Shown here: piece after piece, positions 5,909-9,324 of the stretch | Numbering within the stretch: the stretch's first letter is position 1 | Layout: every line of letters begins with the position of its first letter | From: Chloroflexota bacterium | GTDB taxonomy: Bacteria > Chloroflexota > Dehalococcoidia > Tepidiformales > Tepidiformaceae | Direction: 5' to 3' | Assembly: GCA_021823905.1 (NCBI GenBank) | Contig: JAKALX010000122.1 | Span: 1 to 9,324, forward strand | Length of the DNA: 9,324 nucleotides | Translations under genes and position numbers: made by a program | Notes under the pieces: generated by a model | Seen by the model: the letters and a program-made list of their open reading frames with translations, nothing else | The model's database searches: none | What the model was told of the DNA's origin: nothing

Positions 5909-5962
5909 ATGCAAGCTGCTGCCCACGAACCGCCGAGCAAGGCGGCTATCAGAGGAGGTTAG
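5909..5962 (+). CDS. 17-codon leaderless leader ORF ahead of the amidohydrolase
   Basis: ATG starts 7 bases after a TAGAGT box and encodes a 17-residue peptide that begins MQAAAHEPPS and ends AIRGG, with TAG at 5960-5962. Its last codons AGA GGA GGT supply the Shine-Dalgarno sequence of the amidohydrolase, whose GTG begins 4 bases after the stop. That arrangement is typical of translational coupling: ribosomes finishing the leader would be placed at the next start. The peptide has no run of a single regulatory amino acid, so classical attenuation is not indicated; a Pro-Pro pair is present. It is too short for homology evidence and is supported only by architecture. Confidence 0.45.
   Translation: MQAAAHEPPSKAAIRGG
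5951..5958 (+). promoter_or_regulatory. Strong ribosome binding site of the amidohydrolase
   Basis: AGAGGAGG lies 8 bases before the GTG at 5967. It fixes this GTG as the start and contrasts with the apparently leaderless genes elsewhere in the window. Confidence 0.85.
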
Positions 5963-5966
5963 CCTC

Positions 5967-7619
5967 GTGGACGATCAGCTCACCGTCTTCCGGGCCAGGC
6001 GCATCATCACCATGGAGCCCGGCCTGCCCTCGGCCACGGCCGTGGCAGTGCGCGGTGACCGCGTCGTAGCCGTGGGGACTATGGAGTCGCTGAGGCCATG
6101 GCTCGACGCGTACCCCCATGAGGTCGATGACCGCTTCGCCGACCAGGTCATCCTGCCCGGCTTCATCGACCCTCATCTCCATCCGTCGCTGGCGGCATTC
6201 CTTCTCAGCTACGAGATCGCGGCGCCGGAGGCCTGGGAACTGCCCGACCGAACGGTACCCGCCGTCCCAGACCGCCAAGCATTTCGTGAATCAGTACGGG
6301 CTGCGGTGGCAAGGCATCGGGATCCCTCTGAGCCGCTGATCATCTGGGGCTGGAACAGGTTCTGGCACGGACCCCTGACCCGGGCGGACCTCGATGACAT
6401 CACGGACGAGATCCCGATCGTCATCAACCAGCGCTCGTTCCACGAGTTCGTCTTCAACACCCCAGGGCTTCGCTGGCTGAACCCGAGCGAGGACCTATTG
6501 CGTCAGTATGCCGGGCAGCTTGACCTGGAGCGGGGCCACTTCTTCGAGACAGGCATTACCGTTGCCCTCGCAGGCCTTGGGCCTTACCTGTCCGAACCGA
6601 CGCGCTTCGGTCGTGGACTCGGGCTGGTGAAGGAGCTGATCCATCGGGGCGGGGTCACGACCGTCGCCGACATGCTCGCCGGCGGAGTACTTGGGCCGCA
6701 GCGCGAGTGGGATGCCTTCCGCGAGCACCTGGACGGCGATGACGTCCCGTTCCGTACGCTGCTGGTTCCGCCAGCCCATGTCTGGCAGCGGCGGCACGGG
6801 GAGCAGACAGCCGACGTGCTCGCCAGCCTGCCCGAGCAGAACACGACCCGGCTTCGCTGGCTCCGCGCCATCAAAACGCTCGGCGACGGCGCCTTCATCT
6901 CGCAGAACATGTGCCTGTGCGAGCCGGGCTACATCGACGGCCATCGCGGCGAGTGGATCACGCCACCGGACGAGCTCCGGGCGCTCATCGAGCCCTACTG
7001 GAAGGCAGGCTTCGACGTCTACCACCACGTCAACGGAGACGACGGACTCGACGTGACCCTCGACGTGCTGGAGTCGCTGCTGCGCGACCATCCCAGGCCC
7101 GACTTCCGCTTCAACCTGGAGCACTTCGGCATCTCCCGTGAGGACCAGGTACGGCGCCTCGCACAACTTCGAGCGACGGTCTCCGCTAATGGTTACTACG
7201 TCTACCTGTTTGCCGACCGCTGGTCCGAGGTCGGCATCGGTCCGGAACGTGCCAGCCAGATGACGCGGCTCGGATCCCTTGGCCGTAACGGCGTCAACTT
7301 CTCCCTCCATTCCAACCTTCCGATGGGCCCGGTGCAGCCGCTCCTGGCGGTGTCGACGGCAGTGACCAGGGAGTCGAGCTCGGGCCCAGTACACGGTGAG
7401 CACCAGCGCATCAGCGTGGAACTGGCGATGCGGGCCATCACCATCGACGCGGCCTGGTCGCTGCGGATGGACCGGGAGGTCGGGAGCATCGCGGCGGGCA
7501 AGAAGGCCGACTTCACGGTGCTGGCCGAAGACCCGTTCGAGGTGGACCCTGGCGGGATCAAGGACATCCCGGTCGTCGCCACTGTCTTCGAGGGCGCGGT
7601 CTTCGAGACCGGCACCTAA
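5967..7619 (+). CDS. YtcJ-like metal-dependent amidohydrolase (Amidohydro_3)
   Basis: A 550-residue cytoplasmic TIM-barrel hydrolase of the amidohydrolase family 3 / YtcJ group, which cleaves amide or related C-N bonds in small molecules; the substrate is not predictable here. The N-terminal strand-rich cap has ARRIITMEP and VAVRGDRVVAVG. The metal site starts with LPGFIDPHLHPS (HxH at 70/72). GVTTVADM (229-236) and IKTLGDGAF (302-310) follow. HHVNGDDG (353-360) and FNLEHFGIS (382-390) carry the other histidines. The last barrel strand reads SLHSNLPMGP (446-455), where most relatives have HSD, so the usual metal-binding Asp is Asn450. The C-terminus has the family hallmark AMRAITIDAAWSLRM, GSIAAGKKADFTVL and VVATVFEG. 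Length is normal. It is preceded by a strong ribosome binding site and a possible coupled leader ORF. A partial second copy of its 3' end lies at 4078-4233. Confidence 0.9.
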   Translation: MDDQLTVFRARRIITMEPGLPSATAVAVRGDRVVAVGTMESLRPWLDAYPHEVDDRFADQVILPGFIDPHLHPSLAAFLLSYEIAAPEAWELPDRTVPAVPDRQAFRESVRAAVARHRDPSEPLIIWGWNRFWHGPLTRADLDDITDEIPIVINQRSFHEFVFNTPGLRWLNPSEDLLRQYAGQLDLERGHFFETGITVALAGLGPYLSEPTRFGRGLGLVKELIHRGGVTTVADMLAGGVLGPQREWDAFREHLDGDDVPFRTLLVPPAHVWQRRHGEQTADVLASLPEQNTTRLRWLRAIKTLGDGAFISQNMCLCEPGYIDGHRGEWITPPDELRALIEPYWKAGFDVYHHVNGDDGLDVTLDVLESLLRDHPRPDFRFNLEHFGISREDQVRRLAQLRATVSANGYYVYLFADRWSEVGIGPERASQMTRLGSLGRNGVNFSLHSNLPMGPVQPLLAVSTAVTRESSSGPVHGEHQRISVELAMRAITIDAAWSLRMDREVGSIAAGKKADFTVLAEDPFEVDPGGIKDIPVVATVFEGAVFETGT

Positions 7620-7803
7620 CCTCCCTTGAGCTCAGGCCCCGCCAGAGAGGGCATCGTAATCGCCCGCAACAGCTCGGCTCGATGTTTGGCGCACCGCCTA
7701 ATCTCGCAGGAGAGGGGCGAAGAAGCCCCGAAGTCTCGTGACGCTGCTGGCCCACGAGCTGAGTTCCTTTACTCTCCCGCCATCTAGTCACGACGAGGGA
7801 CAC

Positions 7804-8022
7804 GTGGACGCTGCGGAGAGGAACAAGGAAGCTCGACTCAGGCGCTGGGCGGCGCGCGATGGGCTACGGCTGTACAAGTCCAGAGCCCGAAACCCAGATG
7901 CGATTGATTTTGGCGGCTACATGCTGTGCAACGCGGAAGGTACCTTCGTAGTGGCCGGCGCTAGCCCGTTTGAGTTCTCGTTGAGCTTGGATGACGTTGA
8001 GGCGTGGCTAAAGCAGGAATGA
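7804..8022 (+). CDS. Small conserved-type hypothetical protein
   Basis: A 72-residue soluble protein, highly charged at the start (ERNKEARLRRWAARDGL), then LYKSRARNPDAIDFGGYMLCN, FVVAG and a closing SLDDVEAWL helix. This layout (basic helix, KSRxRxPxAIDxGGYML strand, DVEAWL end) resembles small actinobacterial proteins of unknown function that I recall but cannot name. The GTG at 7804 is preferred because it starts at the conserved helix and has GAGG five bases upstream. An in-frame GTG at 7738 would add 22 residues of unlikely character and has no ribosome binding site. Between the amidohydrolase and this gene only a weak GGGGC/GCCCC hairpin (7714-7729) was seen. It lies 184 bases after the amidohydrolase and probably has its own transcript. 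Confidence 0.65.
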   Translation: MDAAERNKEARLRRWAARDGLRLYKSRARNPDAIDFGGYMLCNAEGTFVVAGASPFEFSLSLDDVEAWLKQE

Positions 8023-8038
8023 TTTCCGTCGCAGCGCA

Positions 8039-8059
8039 GGTTGGGTAGGTGATCCAACC
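8039..8059 (+). terminator. Hairpin 17 bases after the small hypothetical gene
   Basis: GGTTGGGT (8039-8046) pairs with ATCCAACC (8052-8059): eight pairs, one of them a wobble, around a five-base loop. Its position just past the stop suggests termination. There is no T-tract, which is not unusual in high-GC bacteria. Confidence 0.45.
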
Positions 8060-8203
8060 GGGCTCGGACCGGTGTCTGGATGAGTGCAGGGGCCGAATTG
8101 CTCGCAACTCTGTCTGTTGAGGCTCTTAGGCGGCCACAAGGGCCATCTGGATCATCTGACGGCCGACACAGCGAGTCGCGGACGGCATCGCGCGCACGCA
8201 AGA

Positions 8204-8223
8204 GCCCCGGCGTTTGCCGGGGC
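8204..8223 (-). terminator. Strong GC hairpin, terminator of the GNAT-like gene
   Basis: A perfect eight-pair stem, GCCCCGGC with GCCGGGGC, closes a four-base loop about 52 bases beyond the stop of the minus-strand gene. In the minus direction it is followed by CTCTTG, a short T-containing tail. It could also stop plus-strand transcripts arriving from the left. Confidence 0.6.
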
Positions 8224-8275
8224 CTCCTGTCGCTGACGAATCGAGTTGCTGAGGGGCCGGGATCTTCTGGTGCCC

Positions 8276-8887
8276 TTATTCCCACCACGTGGAGCGGTCG
8301 AACATCGAAACCTCAGTCCCCCTCGGTAAGAACTCGCCCGACTCCAGTACTGGTTGGCGAGCCTGCAAATCCAAAAGCAGGAACCCCGGCGTGGGCAACC
8401 GGACTGCCCCCAGGCGAGCGAAGTGTGCCTCGAGTTTCTGGCGGGCCTCCTCGTCCTCGGTGTCTGCGTAGTCCTCAGGGAGAGCATCGATGATGAAATG
8501 GCGGCAGTCCGAGCCGTGGACGCGGACAAGGCCTCGGGCCACGTGAAGGGCAAGGTCCTGGCCGCGATGGGCGGAGTCCAGCACGATGTGATCGAGCACG
8601 AGAATGTCCTGGATGACATCGCCCATCACCCCGGCGTCGGCGAGGGCGTCGTAGGCGGCGCCAAGGTCGGCATCCTCCTGGTTGAACGCCGCTTCGATTG
8701 AGGCGCCTTCGACGTTGGCCAACGAGGAGAGGATGTGGTAGCCGAGCAGCGAACCTACAAGATCGCCTTCGGCCATCTCGTCTGTCTGAAAGTAGATGTC
8801 GCCCGTGATTCGGTAGTAGTAATCATCGAGCATGTCGGCCTCGAGGATCAGGCCTGTCTCTGAGTGGAACTTGATGCGGTAGTACAT
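8276..8887 (-). CDS. GNAT-like protein of unknown substrate
   Basis: A 203-residue acidic protein. The first ~60 residues form a strand-rich region with a YYRITGDIYF segment. The middle runs DILVLDHIVLDSAHRGQDLALHVARGLVRV (94-123), the strand-loop-helix arrangement of GNAT acetyltransferase motif A. FIIDALPEDY (131-140) follows, then ARQKLEAHFARLGAVRLPTPGFLLLDL (148-174), typical of the GNAT C-terminal helix and strand. In place of the usual R/Q-x-x-G-x-G/A loop it has R108-G-Q-D111-L-A113, so the first glycine is Asp and acetyl-CoA binding may be altered or lost. The ATG at 8887 is chosen over a TTG two codons upstream because of an excellent ribosome binding site. The gene is followed by a strong terminator hairpin. 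GNAT-like fold is likely; activity is uncertain. Confidence 0.7.
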   Translation of the reverse strand: MYYRIKFHSETGLILEADMLDDYYYRITGDIYFQTDEMAEGDLVGSLLGYHILSSLANVEGASIEAAFNQEDADLGAAYDALADAGVMGDVIQDILVLDHIVLDSAHRGQDLALHVARGLVRVHGSDCRHFIIDALPEDYADTEDEEARQKLEAHFARLGAVRLPTPGFLLLDLQARQPVLESGEFLPRGTEVSMFDRSTWWE

Positions 8888-8894
8888 GACCAAT

Positions 8895-8902
8895 TCCTTC
8901 CT
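8895..8902 (-). promoter_or_regulatory. Ribosome binding site fixing the start of the GNAT-like gene
   Basis: Minus-strand AGGAAGGA lies 7 bases before the ATG at 8887, deciding this start over the TTG at 8893. Confidence 0.8.
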
Positions 8903-8933
8903 GGTGTTCTACGAGCACACAGCGGGGCAAAGC

Positions 8934-8944
8934 CACACCGTGTG
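8934..8944. promoter_or_regulatory. CACACcGTGTG palindrome upstream of the GNAT-like gene
   Basis: A perfect 5+1+5 dyad lies ~47 bases before the ATG of the GNAT-like gene, within the 110-base gap between two minus-strand genes. A CATAAT hexamer upstream of it on the minus strand (8962-8967) could be a -10 box without a recognisable -35. An operator role is speculative. Confidence 0.3.
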
Positions 8945-8997
8945 CCGTGGTGAAGAGCGATTATGTTTGGCGAAGAGGAACGGATTATTGTGCTGCG

Positions 8998-9264
8998 CTA
9001 CGCTGGTTGATGCTCCGTGAAGAACACGAAGATAGCCTCACGCCCTTTGCGAATGCCGATGCCAAGCACCTTGTGTCGACTTCGCCACTGGATCATCGCT
9101 TTGTAGAATCGTTGCACTTCCAACTTATCGGTGCCTTCAACGGAGACGATCTTCGTGGGGTCTTGGTTGAGCTGGTTGACAACGTCGAGGCAGACGGACT
9201 CGCGAGGTCCGCGACGGTAGCTGTCCTCTGGGATCTGGGTGATGCGGCGGTAGGTGAGTGCCAT
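8998..9264 (-). CDS. Small hypothetical protein near the window edge
   Basis: An 88-residue protein not recognised. It is basic and soluble, with a central helix EVQRFYKAMIQWRSRHKVLG followed by a predicted strand pair GIGIRKGREAIFVFF. This resembles small helix-strand-strand proteins from phage and plasmid regions, but no family can be assigned. The ATG at 9264 is the first visible in-frame start. AAGGAA is 15 bases upstream, which is too far for a good ribosome binding site. The frame remains open to the right edge of the window, so the true start may lie outside. DNA here is visibly less GC-rich than in the rest of the window, and codon choice includes more A/T-ending codons, hinting at a different origin. 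The stop is 110 bases before the GNAT-like gene start, in the same direction. Confidence 0.5.
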   Translation of the reverse strand: MALTYRRITQIPEDSYRRGPRESVCLDVVNQLNQDPTKIVSVEGTDKLEVQRFYKAMIQWRSRHKVLGIGIRKGREAIFVFFTEHQPA

Positions 9265-9301
9265 GGGTGAGTTACTGATTCCTTGTAGTTGTGCTGGATG
9301 T

Positions 9302-9307
9302 ACTATA
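9302..9307 (-). promoter_or_regulatory. Possible -10 box for the edge gene, inside an inverted repeat
   Basis: Minus-strand TATAGT matches the -10 of the luciferase-like gene. Its -35 would fall beyond the window. AGTTGT (9287-9292) and ACAACT (9307-9312) form an inverted repeat spanning the expected start site, a possible operator. If the gene actually begins upstream of the window this would lie in coding sequence. Confidence 0.35.
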
Positions 9308-9324
9308 CAACTTCCGAAGCCACT

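Noticed and set aside
6495..7403. 302-residue minus-strand open frame opposite the amidohydrolase
   Set aside because: Shadow of a well-supported gene; no domain signature.
7714..7729. GGGGC/GCCCC hairpin between the amidohydrolase and the small hypothetical gene
   Set aside because: Only five pairs and no T-tract; too weak to call a terminator.
8080..8493. 137-residue plus-strand open frame
   Set aside because: It runs through a terminator hairpin and opposite the GNAT-like gene; no ribosome binding site or family resemblance.

Overview
The window is a high-GC, gene-dense stretch of bacterial chromosome. Four kinds of evidence point to an actinobacterial or Chloroflexota-like organism, probably an uncultured lineage: a secreted protein with WYFAEG-type repeats, an F420-type luciferase-like oxidoreductase, a fragment of a LuxR/LAL-type ATPase, and several starts that look leaderless (a TAnnnT -10 box 6-8 bases before ATG/GTG). 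Taxonomy is inferred; no RNA gene or marker gene is present to fix it. No CRISPR array, tRNA, rRNA or intact insertion sequence was seen.

Layout. 1-1389 (+) is the C-terminal part of a secreted protein made of four ~105-116-residue repeats. It converges with a luciferase-like monooxygenase (1524-2495, -). A divergent intergenic region of 522 bases follows and carries copy A of a non-coding repeat. Next is capA, a PGA_cap-family metallophosphatase (3018-4040, +), directly followed by a decayed 3' fragment of an amidohydrolase gene (4078-4233, +). Two minus-strand genes come next: a SAM methyltransferase (4293-4886) and a frameshifted, truncated N-terminal piece of a LuxR/LAL-type regulator (4898-5505). 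A second divergent intergenic region holds tandem CCGTCA hexamers, a dyad and copy B of the same non-coding repeat. It leads into a 17-codon leader ORF and a complete YtcJ-like amidohydrolase (5967-7619, +). The right end has a 72-residue hypothetical protein (+), two terminator-like hairpins, a GNAT-like protein (-) and a small protein of unknown function (-) in a visibly less GC-rich tail.

Main point. The window holds two versions of one module, [non-coding element - amidohydrolase]. The right version is intact. In the left version only the element and the last ~150 bases of the amidohydrolase survive, and capA sits between them. The two elements align without a net gap over ~180 bases at a constant offset of 2989. 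By hand count identity is about 63%, with mismatches spread evenly over codon positions, so it is not evolving as protein-coding DNA; copy B folds into a strong hairpin. The intact amidohydrolase also appears to be translated behind a leaderless 17-codon ORF whose last codons form its Shine-Dalgarno sequence. These are sequence-based inferences and no database search was possible.
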